A DNA stretch of 64,000 nt from Flavobacterium sinopsychrotolerans (lineage in GTDB: Bacteria > Bacteroidota > Bacteroidia > Flavobacteriales > Flavobacteriaceae). Below the pieces are notes generated by a model. It searched no databases and was not told the DNA's origin. It saw only the letters and a program-made list of their open reading frames with translations. The translations under genes and the position numbers were made by a program. Shown here in pieces: positions 25,384 through 34,710 of this stretch (positions are counted from its first letter, which is position 1; each line of letters starts with the position of its first letter). The DNA is taken from positions 248,001-312,000 of the forward strand of contig NZ_FODN01000003.1 of assembly GCF_900110375.1 (NCBI RefSeq). The letters are read 5' to 3'.

Positions 25384-26784
25384 ATGAATACAAAATATTC
25401 TGATTTAATCAATCAAACCTACTATTTTCCCCAAGAAGAATTTACATTAAACAAAGATAATCTTCAATTTCACAATATCGATTTGATGAAATTGGTGGAG
25501 CAATATGGTACGCCATTAAAATTTACGTATTTACCTCAAATTTCAAACAACATCAACAAAGCCAAAAGCTGGTTTCGTAAATCGATGGAAAAAAATAAAT
25601 ATGAGGCAAAATATTACTACTGTTACTGTACCAAAAGCTCTCATTTTGAATACATTATGAACGAAGCGTTCAAAAACAATATTCATATTGAAACTTCATC
25701 TGCTTTTGACATTAATATTGTAGAAAATCTTTTGGCAAACGGAAAAATCAATAAAAGTACGTATGTAATTTGTAATGGTTTCAAAAGAGATCAATACATC
25801 GATAATATTGCGCGACTAATCAATAATGGTCATAAAAACACCATTCCAATTATTGATAATTACGAAGAACTTGACTTGCTTCAGGGACAAATAAAAAGTA
25901 AATTTAAAATTGGAATTCGTATTGCCGCCGAAGAAGAACCTAAATTTGAGTTTTATACTTCCCGTTTAGGAATTGGTTACAAAAATATTGTTCCGTTTTA
26001 CAAAAAGGAAATCAAGGAAAATAAAAAATTGGAACTGAAAATGTTGCACTTTTTTATCAATACTGGAATTAATGACAACGCTTATTACTGGAATGAATTA
26101 GTAAAATGTATTAAGGTTTACGTGGCATTAAAAAAAGAATGTCCTTCTCTTGACGGATTAAATATTGGTGGTGGTTTTCCAATAAAAAACTCACTGGCAT
26201 TTGAATACGATTATCAATACATGATTGACGAAATCATCAATCAGATAAAAATAGCTTGTGACGAAGCCGAAGTTGACGTTCCTAATATTTTTACCGAATT
26301 TGGTTCTTATACAGTAGGAGAAAGTGGTGGAGCGATTTATCAGATTTTGTATCAAAAACAACAAAATGACAGAGAAAAGTGGAATATGATTGACTCTTCT
26401 TTCATCACTACTTTACCAGATACTTGGGCAATCAACAAACGTTTTATCATGTTGGCGGTCAATCGCTGGAACGATACATACGAGCGGGTTTTGTTAGGCG
26501 GAATGACGTGCGACAGCGATGATTATTACAATTCCGAACAAAACATGAATGCTATTTATTTGCCAAAATACAACAAAGAGAAACCATTGTACATCGGATT
26601 TTTCAACACGGGTGCTTATCAGGAAACCATTGGTGGATACGGTGGTTTACACCACTGTTTGATTCCGCAACCTAAACATATATTGATAGATAGAGACGAA
26701 AACGGTATATTAGCCACTGAGGTTTTCTCCGAACAACAAACCTCTGAAGACGTTTTAAAAATATTAGGTTACGACAAAAAATAA
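25384..26784 (+). CDS. speA: arginine decarboxylase-type PLP enzyme, short Bacteroidetes form
   Basis: 466 residues of fold III (alanine-racemase barrel) decarboxylases acting on basic amino acids with PLP. Visible are YYYCYCTKSSHFEYI (the PLP lysine segment, Lys near YCTKSS), HIETSSAFDINIVE, LNIGGGFPIKNSLAFEYD, EFGSYTVGESGG and LLGGMTCDSDDYY. The classical SpeA is around 630 residues; this one lacks the inserted helical bundle. It heads an operon with a deoxyhypusine-synthase-family gene, which fits polyamine synthesis. Lysine or diaminopimelate decarboxylase are less likely. Confidence 0.85.
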   Translation: MNTKYSDLINQTYYFPQEEFTLNKDNLQFHNIDLMKLVEQYGTPLKFTYLPQISNNINKAKSWFRKSMEKNKYEAKYYYCYCTKSSHFEYIMNEAFKNNIHIETSSAFDINIVENLLANGKINKSTYVICNGFKRDQYIDNIARLINNGHKNTIPIIDNYEELDLLQGQIKSKFKIGIRIAAEEEPKFEFYTSRLGIGYKNIVPFYKKEIKENKKLELKMLHFFINTGINDNAYYWNELVKCIKVYVALKKECPSLDGLNIGGGFPIKNSLAFEYDYQYMIDEIINQIKIACDEAEVDVPNIFTEFGSYTVGESGGAIYQILYQKQQNDREKWNMIDSSFITTLPDTWAINKRFIMLAVNRWNDTYERVLLGGMTCDSDDYYNSEQNMNAIYLPKYNKEKPLYIGFFNTGAYQETIGGYGGLHHCLIPQPKHILIDRDENGILATEVFSEQQTSEDVLKILGYDKK

Positions 26785-26877
26785 ATTACCAACTATTCAA
26801 TTATTCAATATAAAAATTCGTTAAATTTGAAATTATATTTTTAACGTTTTGATTTATAAGTATTTAAATTTTAAAAA

Positions 26878-27849
26878 ATGAGCAAAGGACCAATCAGTCA
26901 GTTTATAGAAAAGCATTATTTGCATTTCAATTCTGCATCTTTAGTTGACGCAGCTAAGGCATACGAAGAACAATTAGCCAATGGTGCAAAAATGATGGTG
27001 AGCATGGCTGGCGCTATGAGTACTGCCGAGATTGGAAAAATATTTTCTGAGATTATTCGTCAGGATAAAGTACATATTATTTCATGTACTGGAGCAAATC
27101 TAGAAGAAGATATCATGAATTTAGTTGCTCATTCTCATTATGAAAGAGTTCCAAATTATCGTGATTTGACTCCGCAAGACGAATGGGATTTATTAGAAAG
27201 AGGTCTAAACCGTGTAACTGATACTTGTATTCCGGAACATGAAGCTTTCCGTCGTTTGCAAAAGCATATTTACAAAATATGGAAAGATGCAGATGACAAA
27301 GGCGAAAGATATTTTCCACATGAGTTTATGTACAAAATGTTACTTTCAGGTGTTCTTGAAGAATATTATGAAATTGATTTAAAAGACAGTTGGATGTATG
27401 CAGCTGCTGAGAAAAATTTACCTATTATTGTACCGGGATGGGAAGATAGTACGATGGGAAATATATTTGCATCGTATGTAATTAAAGGAGATTTGAAAGC
27501 TTCTACAATGAAATCCGGTATTGAATATATGGTTTTCTTATCAGATTGGTATCCAAAAAACAGTACCAATGGTGTAGGTTTCTTCCAAATTGGTGGTGGT
27601 ATTGCTGGAGATTTTCCAATATGCGTTGTACCAATGTTGTACCAAGATATGGAAATGCATGACATTCCTTTCTGGAGTTATTTCTGCCAGATTTCAGATT
27701 CAACAACCAGTTATGGTTCGTATTCTGGAGCGGTGCCAAATGAAAAAATTACTTGGGGGAAATTAGACATTAAAACTCCTAAGTTTATTATTGAGTCGGA
27801 TGCTACCATTGTGGCACCTTTAATTTTCGCTTATTTATTAGATTTATAG
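26878..27849 (+). CDS. deoxyhypusine synthase-family protein (probable polyamine enzyme)
   Basis: 323 residues of the DHS fold, which uses NAD and spermidine-type aminobutyl transfer. The NAD loop appears as SMAGAMSTAEIGKIFSEII and CTGANLEEDI; the catalytic Lys is Lys295 in TWGKL, equivalent to Lys329 in human DHS (SWGKI), so it is intact. Bacteria lack eIF5A, so protein modification is unlikely. Bacterial relatives make homospermidine or related polyamines from putrescine or spermidine. Its place 93 bases behind speA agrees with that, but the exact product is inferred. Confidence 0.88.
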   Translation: MSKGPISQFIEKHYLHFNSASLVDAAKAYEEQLANGAKMMVSMAGAMSTAEIGKIFSEIIRQDKVHIISCTGANLEEDIMNLVAHSHYERVPNYRDLTPQDEWDLLERGLNRVTDTCIPEHEAFRRLQKHIYKIWKDADDKGERYFPHEFMYKMLLSGVLEEYYEIDLKDSWMYAAAEKNLPIIVPGWEDSTMGNIFASYVIKGDLKASTMKSGIEYMVFLSDWYPKNSTNGVGFFQIGGGIAGDFPICVVPMLYQDMEMHDIPFWSYFCQISDSTTSYGSYSGAVPNEKITWGKLDIKTPKFIIESDATIVAPLIFAYLLDL

Positions 27850-27857
27850 AATATTTT

Positions 27858-28262
27858 ATGAAAAGAGTAATTGTTGATTACGCAAAACTTACCAATGAAA
27901 TTTTAAACCTATTGGTGGATAAATTTCCAGATGGTTATGATGATTCAAACATTATTAGTTTTAGAAACGCTAAAAATGAATTAGTTGAAGCAGTTGAAGT
28001 AAGAACTGAAGATACTATTTATTTAGTAAAAGTGAGCACTAAGCTTGCTGATAGAATTGAAAATTATGATGAAGATGATGAAATCCTTATCGATGAAGTT
28101 GTTGAACCGATCAAAGGTCTGGATTTAGACGATGATATTGATGACGACGATGAAGACGACGCTGTCGACAAACTGGATTCTGATTCAGGAGATGATGAGG
28201 ATGACGAAGATGCTGATGAAAAAGATTTTTCAGATGAAGATGATGACGAAGATGAGGATTAA
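27858..28262 (+). CDS. hypothetical protein with extremely acidic tail
   Basis: 134 residues. The first 75 form a compact alpha/beta part (MKRVIVDYAKLTNEILNLLV, ...VEVRTEDTIYLVKVS). From about residue 80 the chain is almost all Asp and Glu, ending in DEDDDEDED. The gene starts 8 bases after the DHS-family gene and is followed by a terminator, so it is the last gene of the speA-DHS operon. An acidic tail could bind polycations such as polyamines or act as a nucleic acid mimic; this is speculation. The gene itself is well supported by operon position. Confidence 0.8.
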   Translation: MKRVIVDYAKLTNEILNLLVDKFPDGYDDSNIISFRNAKNELVEAVEVRTEDTIYLVKVSTKLADRIENYDEDDEILIDEVVEPIKGLDLDDDIDDDDEDDAVDKLDSDSGDDEDDEDADEKDFSDEDDDEDED

Positions 28263-28287
28263 TTAATCCTGTTTTAAATATACTTAT

Positions 28288-28319
28288 AAAAAGGAACTCA
28301 TTCACGAGTTCCTTTTTTT
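28288..28319. terminator. terminator of the speA operon
   Basis: 12-bp stem AAAAAGGAACTC / GAGTTCCTTTTT, 6-base loop, T7 tail. Confidence 0.88.
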
Positions 28320-28349
28320 ATAACTTTAGACTTCTAAATATACGCCAAA

Positions 28350-30461
28350 ATGACTCAGCAAATTTTATATGCCAAACTCAAAGAAAACTTTGGTTTTGAA
28401 AAATTCAGACCCAACCAAGAGGAAATAATAAACTGTGTTCTCTCTGGGCAAGATACATTGGCTATTATGCCTACAGGTGGTGGGAAATCAATTTGTTTTC
28501 AGTTACCAGCATTACTTTTTCCCGGAATTACAATCGTAATTTCCCCGCTTATCGCTTTGATGAAAGATCAAGTTGATGGCTTGAAAGCAAATGGAATTGA
28601 AGCCTGTTTTATCAACAGCAGTCAAACCGAAGACGAACGTCAATTTTATATTGAAAGTTTAAAATCCAATGCGATTAAGCTCGTTTACATTGCTCCGGAA
28701 AGCTTGTCTTTTCTTGACAATATTTTCAATAGTTTGACCATAAGTCTTATCGCTATTGACGAAGCGCATTGCATTTCATCTTGGGGACATGATTTCCGAC
28801 CAGCTTATACAAATCTTGGATATCTAAAAAACCGCTTCCCTTCTACCCCAATCTTAGCTTTAACTGCAACTGCTGATAAAGCTACACGTAAGGATATTAG
28901 TGAACAATTAAACCTTAAAAATCCAAAACTATTTGTTGCTTCTTTTGATCGAAAAAATTTAAGTTTAGAAGTTCGTCCCGCTTTGGACAGAGTCAAACAA
29001 ATAATAGATTTCATACAAGAAAAACCAAATGAATCTGGGATTGTATATTGCTTGAGCAGAAAAACAACCGAAGAACTGGCCGAAAAATTGCAAAAAATAG
29101 GAATTAGTGCTAAGGCCTATCATGCCGGTTTAGACAATAAAATTCGCTCGAAAACACAAGATGAATTCATCAATGATGACTGTAAAGTGGTTTGCGCAAC
29201 CATTGCCTTTGGGATGGGAATTGATAAATCAAATGTGCGCTGGGTGATTCATTACAATTTACCTAAAAATATAGAAGGCTATTATCAGGAAATTGGTCGT
29301 GCCGGTCGCGATGGTTTACCATCAGAAACCGTATTGTTCGAAAGTTATGGTGATGTGATTCAATTGCAAAAATTTGCTTCTCAAGGTTTAAACGCCGAAG
29401 TACAACTTGCCAAACTGGAGCGAATGAAACAATATGCAGATGCGTTGAGTTGTCGCAGAAAGATATTGCTCTCCTATTTTGGCGAACTCGTTACGGAAAA
29501 TTGTGGAAATTGTGATATCTGTAAAAATCCGCCGCTTTTTTTCGATGGAACCATAATTGCTCAAAAAGCATTATCGGCAATTATTAGGTTACAGGAAACC
29601 GAACCATTACCTGTAATTATTGACTTTTTGCGCGGGTCCAAAAATGCGTATATCTATGAAAAAGAATACCAAAACCTGAAAACATATGGTGTTGGTGTTG
29701 ATCTTTCATGGTTTGACTGGAATCAATATTTAATACAATTGATAAATCTTGGGTACTGTGAGATTGCTTTTCATAAACAAAATAAAATTCGACTTACTTC
29801 TTTAGCGAAAAAAGTACTGTTTGAAGGCGAGAAAGTACAACTAACCACGGTCCAGAAAATAAATATTGAGAAACAAGAAACCAAAGAAACAAAAACTAAA
29901 TCAGTAGCAAATTCGCTTTTTGAAACCTTGAGAAAATTGCGTTACGAAATTTCTAAAGAAGAATCCGTTCCAGCTTATGTAATCTTTAGTGATGCGGCTT
30001 TGCGCCAAATGGAAACCGAAAGACCGATGAGCGTTACCGAATTACTGGCAATCGACGGTGTTGGAAAAGCAAAACTGGAAAAATATGGAGATGCTTTTAT
30101 CAAAGCGATTATTGATTTTCAAAAATCTAAAGTTGTCAGAAAAAAGAAAGAAGCCACTACTTATAAAGAAACATTGGAACTTTATAAAAATGGATTATTA
30201 GTGGAGGAAATTGCCCAAAAAAGAAAATTAGGATTAAGTACAATTATGTCACATTTAGCGAAATTGTACATTGATGGCGCCGAAATAGATTTGGATTCGT
30301 TTATCTCAAAAGAAGAAGTTTCTCAAATTGCCGAAGCGCAAGTAAAACTAGAATCACCAAATGCCTTAAAACCCTATTTTGATTATTTTGAAGAAAAAAT
30401 AGATTATGGAAAAATCCGATTGGCATTGGCAATATTAGAAAAAGAAAATGCTGTACTTTAA
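28350..30461 (+). CDS. recQ: ATP-dependent DNA helicase RecQ
   Basis: 703 residues. Domains in order: helicase core with Walker A MPTGGGKSICFQLP, motif II AIDEAHCISSWGHDFRPAY, motif VI region GRAGRDGLPSET; RQC zinc-binding part with CRRKILLSYFGE and CGNCDIC; a winged helix; and a C-terminal HRDC domain (around residue 540, SVTELLAIDGVGKAKLEKYGDAF). A last 80-residue helix-turn-helix extension is seen, as in other RecQ of this group. It unwinds recombination intermediates. A DNA glycosylase gene follows after 9 bases. Confidence 0.95.
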   Translation: MTQQILYAKLKENFGFEKFRPNQEEIINCVLSGQDTLAIMPTGGGKSICFQLPALLFPGITIVISPLIALMKDQVDGLKANGIEACFINSSQTEDERQFYIESLKSNAIKLVYIAPESLSFLDNIFNSLTISLIAIDEAHCISSWGHDFRPAYTNLGYLKNRFPSTPILALTATADKATRKDISEQLNLKNPKLFVASFDRKNLSLEVRPALDRVKQIIDFIQEKPNESGIVYCLSRKTTEELAEKLQKIGISAKAYHAGLDNKIRSKTQDEFINDDCKVVCATIAFGMGIDKSNVRWVIHYNLPKNIEGYYQEIGRAGRDGLPSETVLFESYGDVIQLQKFASQGLNAEVQLAKLERMKQYADALSCRRKILLSYFGELVTENCGNCDICKNPPLFFDGTIIAQKALSAIIRLQETEPLPVIIDFLRGSKNAYIYEKEYQNLKTYGVGVDLSWFDWNQYLIQLINLGYCEIAFHKQNKIRLTSLAKKVLFEGEKVQLTTVQKINIEKQETKETKTKSVANSLFETLRKLRYEISKEESVPAYVIFSDAALRQMETERPMSVTELLAIDGVGKAKLEKYGDAFIKAIIDFQKSKVVRKKKEATTYKETLELYKNGLLVEEIAQKRKLGLSTIMSHLAKLYIDGAEIDLDSFISKEEVSQIAEAQVKLESPNALKPYFDYFEEKIDYGKIRLALAILEKENAVL

Positions 30462-30470
30462 TTCATTTAT

Positions 30471-30947
30471 ATGATAAAATCCTTTCCTCCTTTTGTAAAT
30501 TCTCAAACCAAAATTTTGATTTTGGGAACCATGCCTGGCATTGCTTCATTGGAAAAACAGGAATATTATGCGCACAAAAGAAATCATTTTTGGAAAATAA
30601 TGTACACGTTGCTGGATAATTTACCAATAGCTGAAATCTTTGAAGAAAAGATACAATTACTCCAAGCTAATAATATTGGGCTTTGGGATGTTTTAGAAAA
30701 TTGCGAAAGAAAAGGAAGCTTGGACATCCATATCAAAAATCAAAAAGAAAATGATTTTGAAAGCTTGTTTAGAGAATTTCCAGAAATTACTACAATCATT
30801 TTTAACGGAAAAGAAAGTCATAAATACTTTCTGAAAAAATTTGGACAAATAAAAGGCATCACGTATTATGTGATGCCTTCCACTAGTCCTGCAAATACTA
30901 TGTCATTTGACAACAAGCTAAAAATCTGGTCAACCGGTTTTCAATAA
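30471..30947 (+). CDS. UDG-family 6-like hypoxanthine (deoxyinosine) DNA glycosylase
   Basis: 158 residues of the uracil-DNA glycosylase superfamily. LILGTMPGIASLEKQEYYAHKRNHFWKIM is the family 6 opening, where the usual uracil-activating residues are replaced and deoxyinosine is removed. GLWDVLENCERKGSLD and IIFNGKESHKYF and PSTSPANT complete the fold. It is co-transcribed with recQ, a sensible DNA-repair pairing. Mismatch uracil glycosylase is the alternative annotation. Its stop lies one base from that of the convergent DinB-fold gene. Confidence 0.85.
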   Translation: MIKSFPPFVNSQTKILILGTMPGIASLEKQEYYAHKRNHFWKIMYTLLDNLPIAEIFEEKIQLLQANNIGLWDVLENCERKGSLDIHIKNQKENDFESLFREFPEITTIIFNGKESHKYFLKKFGQIKGITYYVMPSTSPANTMSFDNKLKIWSTGFQ

Positions 30948-30948
30948 A

Positions 30949-31464
30949 TTACAAATACCTTTCCTGAAAAACCTTTTGATGGTGTTTTTGATGCCCGATC
31001 ATAATAAAACCGATCGCACGAACCGATACAGCTGCATTCGAAGCCATTCCAACTCTCTTTAATTGTTCGTCTGATAAACTTTTGAAAAGAAACAAATTCG
31101 AATGTCGCACAGCTGAAAATTCAGTTAGCAAATCTTGAATACTTCTATTGGTAGCTTGAGTATTGTTTACATAATCATTTTCATCAAAACCTGGTAAAGG
31201 CGTTTGGTCATTTCGGGAAATACGTAAGGCGCGATACGCAAAAATACGCTCGGTATCTATGACATGCTGAATAATTTCTTTGATATCCCACTTCCCTTCT
31301 GCATATTTATAATCAAATTTATCCATTGGGATATTTTGAACAAAACGGATAAAATCATACAATGAAATTTCTAATTCTTCGATCAAATTTACGTCTCCCA
31401 AAGCGTTTACATAAGGAGCATAAAAAGGAGCATATTCATTTGTTGGCAATTGTGTTGACATCAT
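30949..31464 (-). CDS. DinB-fold (DUF664-like) protein
   Basis: 171 residues with the four-helix DinB fold. The putative metal His residues appear in IIQHVIDTERIFAYRALRI and the C-terminal GHQKHHQKVFQERY. Such proteins are mostly thiol-dependent metal enzymes (bacillithiol or mycothiol S-transferases); this protein's substrate is unknown. It is not the DinB DNA polymerase. It is 12 bases behind ppc on the same transcript. Confidence 0.85.
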   Translation of the reverse strand: MMSTQLPTNEYAPFYAPYVNALGDVNLIEELEISLYDFIRFVQNIPMDKFDYKYAEGKWDIKEIIQHVIDTERIFAYRALRISRNDQTPLPGFDENDYVNNTQATNRSIQDLLTEFSAVRHSNLFLFKSLSDEQLKRVGMASNAAVSVRAIGFIMIGHQKHHQKVFQERYL

Positions 31465-31476
31465 TTTTTTTATCGT

Positions 31477-34062
31477 TTAAGCAGAGTTTCTACTAGCATT
31501 TGTATTTCCAAAAAGAGAACGAGTCACTATTTTTTCGTACACTTTTATTAACGCTTCATCTGGTTGAGCCTCTTTGTTTAATTCATTTATTCGCAATAAA
31601 GCATATTGCTGTATTGTCAACAATGGCAATACAATACGCTCTCTTATTTGTATTGATGCTTTACCATCAGGATAATTTTCCATCAGTTCCTTATGACCAG
31701 CAATTTTCAAAAGCAATCGTTTTGTTTCTAAAAATTCGTCATAAATAATTTGCCAAAAAGCACCAAATTGTGGGTCTTTTTTCATGTAAGCTGTCAGTGG
31801 GAAAAATGATTTTGCTAATGACATCATACTATTTTCTAACAAGGTTTTAAAGAACATAGAATTATCATATAAATCCTGAACTTTATTCCATTGATTTGTA
31901 TCTTCAAAATGTTTAAGCGCCGTACCAACACCAAAAAATCCAGGTACATTTTGCTTCAACTGACTCCAGGAACCCACAAAAGGAATCGCTCGCAAATCAG
32001 CGAAATCTAAATGCTCCGATTTACTTCTTTTGGATGGTCGGCTTCCAATATTCGTTTTAGCGTAATATTTCAACGTGCTCATTTGTTCCAAATAAGGAAT
32101 AAATTTAGGATGATTTTTGAAACTCAAATACTTTTCATAACCAAAGCCTGCCAATTGATCCAATATATTTTTTTCGTTCAAAGTCAATTCATTCTCTCCT
32201 TTACTAAAAACTTGATTCGTTACACCAGCACTTAATAAATTTTCTAAGTTATATCGGCATGAATCTAGCGTTCCAAAATTCGAGCTAATAGTCTGTCCTT
32301 GCACTGTAACCTGAATTTCATTGTTTTCAATATTTGGACCCAAAGAAGCATAGAATTTATGTGTTTTTCCACCTCCACGAGCAGGCGGACCTCCACGACC
32401 ATCAAAGAAAATTGCTTTTACGCCATATTTCCTGGAGATTGCAGTAAGTTCTTCTTTGGCTTTATAAATACTCCAATTCGCCATTAAATATCCTCCGTCT
32501 TTTGTACCGTCAGAAAAACCAAGCATGATGGTTTGTTTGTTATTTCTATTCTTCAAATGTGTTGCATAAGCGGGATTCGTATATAATTTTTCCATGATTT
32601 CATGCGCATTCTGCAAATCATCAACCGATTCAAAAAGCGGAATAATATCAACAGATGGATCTTCCCAATTACTCAAACGGAATAATGCGAAAGTTTCCAT
32701 CACATTAAGTGCACTTTCATTATTACTTATTATGTATCGGTTTGCACCAAATTCACCATTATTTTCCTGAATTGTTTTAATCGCCTGAATGGATTCTATT
32801 GTCAAACGAGTCATTTCATTTGAAAATACTGCAGCATCCAGATTTCCGTTTGTATTTGACAATACTGCAAATTTGTCTTCCTCTGATAATTCAAAATAGT
32901 TTTCAGGAAAAACAGAGGTATCCGTTTTTAAATAAAAATCCACTATATCTTTAAAAACTGAATCATGAATTTTACTGTTCTGACGAATATCTAAGGAAGC
33001 AAAATGAAATCCAAATAAATTGACTTTTATCAATAGCGCATCCAATTCATCTAAATACAACGATTGATGCTGGTCGATAATTATCTGTTTTATTTTATTT
33101 AATTGTGATTTGAATTCATCTAAAGTGATGAAAATTTCTCCTTTAGAATAAAAAACAGACCTATACAGTTTTTGTTCCAGTTCAGTAACCAAAGTATCAA
33201 CTCCTGAGAAGGTTAGCTTTCTTTTTAAATTTCGCATTTCGATATAATAACATTTCAAAATCGAAGTTCGCAAACGTTCTGCTACTTTCAAAGTTATTTC
33301 AGTAGTCACAAATGGATTTCCATCACGGTCACCTCCAGGCCAAAATCCAAGTTTAATCAATGGATTCTTTATGGAATTACCGTTAAAAATATTCTTTTGT
33401 AGGTACTGCACCATCTCACCGGAAGTTTGGTAAAAAACGTTTTCCAGATACCAAATCAAACTTACCGCTTCATCAAAAGGATTTGGTTTTTCATTTTGAA
33501 TAAAAGGAGTCTTACCCAATTGAGCCAGTAATTGCTTAATGTCAAGTAGATTATTTTTTCGAATCGCTTCTGTCAAATCATTGATTATTCCAAGCACAGC
33601 GCCTGGATAAAACTGTGTAGGATGTGCAGTCAAAACCGTTCTTACATTGAAATCTTCCAGAAAATCAACCAATTCGTCTTCTTTGTCTTTTGCATCTGAC
33701 TTTTCCTTTATATCTCTCAACGACCCTCTTCCTTCCATGTTATTAACAACCGGAAACGCAGCATCTTCAATAGCATCAAACAGAACAATCTGGCGTTCGA
33801 TATATTGGATAAAACGAAACATGATATCAATTTTCTCTGATTCCGAAGCATTGTGCAAATACCTTCCAGCAAAAAAATTCACAATCTCTTTTGGAGTTTC
33901 TTGTTTTTTAAATCCTGTATCGCAAATATCTGTAAATAAAGGCAGTAAAGCTCCAGTGTTATCTATGGATTGAAATGGCAATGTAATAAATACACTATTG
34001 TAAATGTTGTATTTAGAAAGAACATCCTGATTAAAACGTTCAATTTTAGGTAGTGTGTACAT
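31477..34062 (-). CDS. ppc: phosphoenolpyruvate carboxylase
   Basis: PEPC carboxylates PEP to oxaloacetate to refill the TCA cycle. 861 residues, normal for bacteria. The catalytic His147 lies in VLTAHPTQFYPG; GFWPGGDRDGNPFVT, HFASLDIRQNS, MLGFSDGTKDGGYLMANWS and FFDGRGGPPARGGGKTH are the other signature segments. The extreme C-terminus reads NASRNSA, where many PEPCs end with RNTG, a residue group that touches the active site. It forms a unit with the DinB-fold gene. Confidence 0.95.
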   Translation of the reverse strand: MYTLPKIERFNQDVLSKYNIYNSVFITLPFQSIDNTGALLPLFTDICDTGFKKQETPKEIVNFFAGRYLHNASESEKIDIMFRFIQYIERQIVLFDAIEDAAFPVVNNMEGRGSLRDIKEKSDAKDKEDELVDFLEDFNVRTVLTAHPTQFYPGAVLGIINDLTEAIRKNNLLDIKQLLAQLGKTPFIQNEKPNPFDEAVSLIWYLENVFYQTSGEMVQYLQKNIFNGNSIKNPLIKLGFWPGGDRDGNPFVTTEITLKVAERLRTSILKCYYIEMRNLKRKLTFSGVDTLVTELEQKLYRSVFYSKGEIFITLDEFKSQLNKIKQIIIDQHQSLYLDELDALLIKVNLFGFHFASLDIRQNSKIHDSVFKDIVDFYLKTDTSVFPENYFELSEEDKFAVLSNTNGNLDAAVFSNEMTRLTIESIQAIKTIQENNGEFGANRYIISNNESALNVMETFALFRLSNWEDPSVDIIPLFESVDDLQNAHEIMEKLYTNPAYATHLKNRNNKQTIMLGFSDGTKDGGYLMANWSIYKAKEELTAISRKYGVKAIFFDGRGGPPARGGGKTHKFYASLGPNIENNEIQVTVQGQTISSNFGTLDSCRYNLENLLSAGVTNQVFSKGENELTLNEKNILDQLAGFGYEKYLSFKNHPKFIPYLEQMSTLKYYAKTNIGSRPSKRSKSEHLDFADLRAIPFVGSWSQLKQNVPGFFGVGTALKHFEDTNQWNKVQDLYDNSMFFKTLLENSMMSLAKSFFPLTAYMKKDPQFGAFWQIIYDEFLETKRLLLKIAGHKELMENYPDGKASIQIRERIVLPLLTIQQYALLRINELNKEAQPDEALIKVYEKIVTRSLFGNTNASRNSA

Positions 34063-34096
34063 AGTTTAGTTGTAGTTGGTTTAGTTAATTTCTCAT

Positions 34097-34125
34097 AAAA
34101 AAACCCCAAGAATTAACTTGAGGTT
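34097..34125 (-). terminator. terminator of the Lrp gene
   Basis: On the minus strand AACCTCAAG and CTTGGGGTT pair with one G-T wobble around TTAATT, then a run of T. Confidence 0.75.
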
Positions 34126-34154
34126 ATATTTATATATAGCGCATTCAAGATTAA

Positions 34155-34634
34155 TTACATATTTTTAAAAATAGTATGCATCAACCGCTTCTTATCATTT
34201 ATACTTTCCTCAAGCGAGATCATCGTTTCAGTTCTGTAAACTCCATCAATATCATCAATCATAAAGATAACATCTTTAGCATGTTTAGTATCCTTTGCTC
34301 TAATTTTACAAAAGATATTAAATTTCCCAGTAGTAACAGAAGCTACGGTTACAAAAGGAATTTCATTTATTCGTTCCAAAACAAATTTTGTTTGAGACGT
34401 ATTGTTTAGAAAAACACCAACATAAGCGATAAAAGAATATCCCAATTTGTCATAATCAAGCACTAATGAAGATCCCATTATGATACCGGCATCCTCCATT
34501 TTTTTAACTCTGACATGGACAGTTCCTGCAGAAATCAATAATTTTTTTGCAATATCCGTAAATGGAACTCTTGTATTGTCTATCAACATATCTAAAATCT
34601 GGTGATCTACTTCATCTAAACGAAATTTACTCAT
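34155..34634 (-). CDS. Lrp/AsnC-family transcriptional regulator
   Basis: 159 residues. The N-terminal HTH is LDEVDHQILDMLIDNTRVPFTDIAKKLLISAGTVHVRVKKMEDAGII. The C-terminal RAM ligand domain follows, with SFIAYVGVFLN and VASVTTGKFNIFCKIRAKDTKHAKDVIF. It probably senses an amino acid; likely targets are not indicated by neighbours. It has its own terminator and a 76-base gap from the M14 gene upstream. Confidence 0.92.
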   Translation of the reverse strand: MSKFRLDEVDHQILDMLIDNTRVPFTDIAKKLLISAGTVHVRVKKMEDAGIIMGSSLVLDYDKLGYSFIAYVGVFLNNTSQTKFVLERINEIPFVTVASVTTGKFNIFCKIRAKDTKHAKDVIFMIDDIDGVYRTETMISLEESINDKKRLMHTIFKNM

Positions 34635-34710
34635 AACTCTTTAATTAATATTATTAATTGCTTTAACAAAGTATAAAAATATACATAAAAACAATAAAAA
34701 GACAAAAATA

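Noticed and set aside
25092..25412. 106-residue minus-strand ORF between aroB and speA
   Set aside because: It overlaps the end of aroB and the start of speA and is antisense to the promoter and small ORF; composition is not protein-like.
30855..30877. 8-bp inverted repeat GGCATCAC / GTGATGCC
   Set aside because: It is inside the glycosylase coding sequence (GITYYVMP) and too short for a terminator; likely coincidence of codons.
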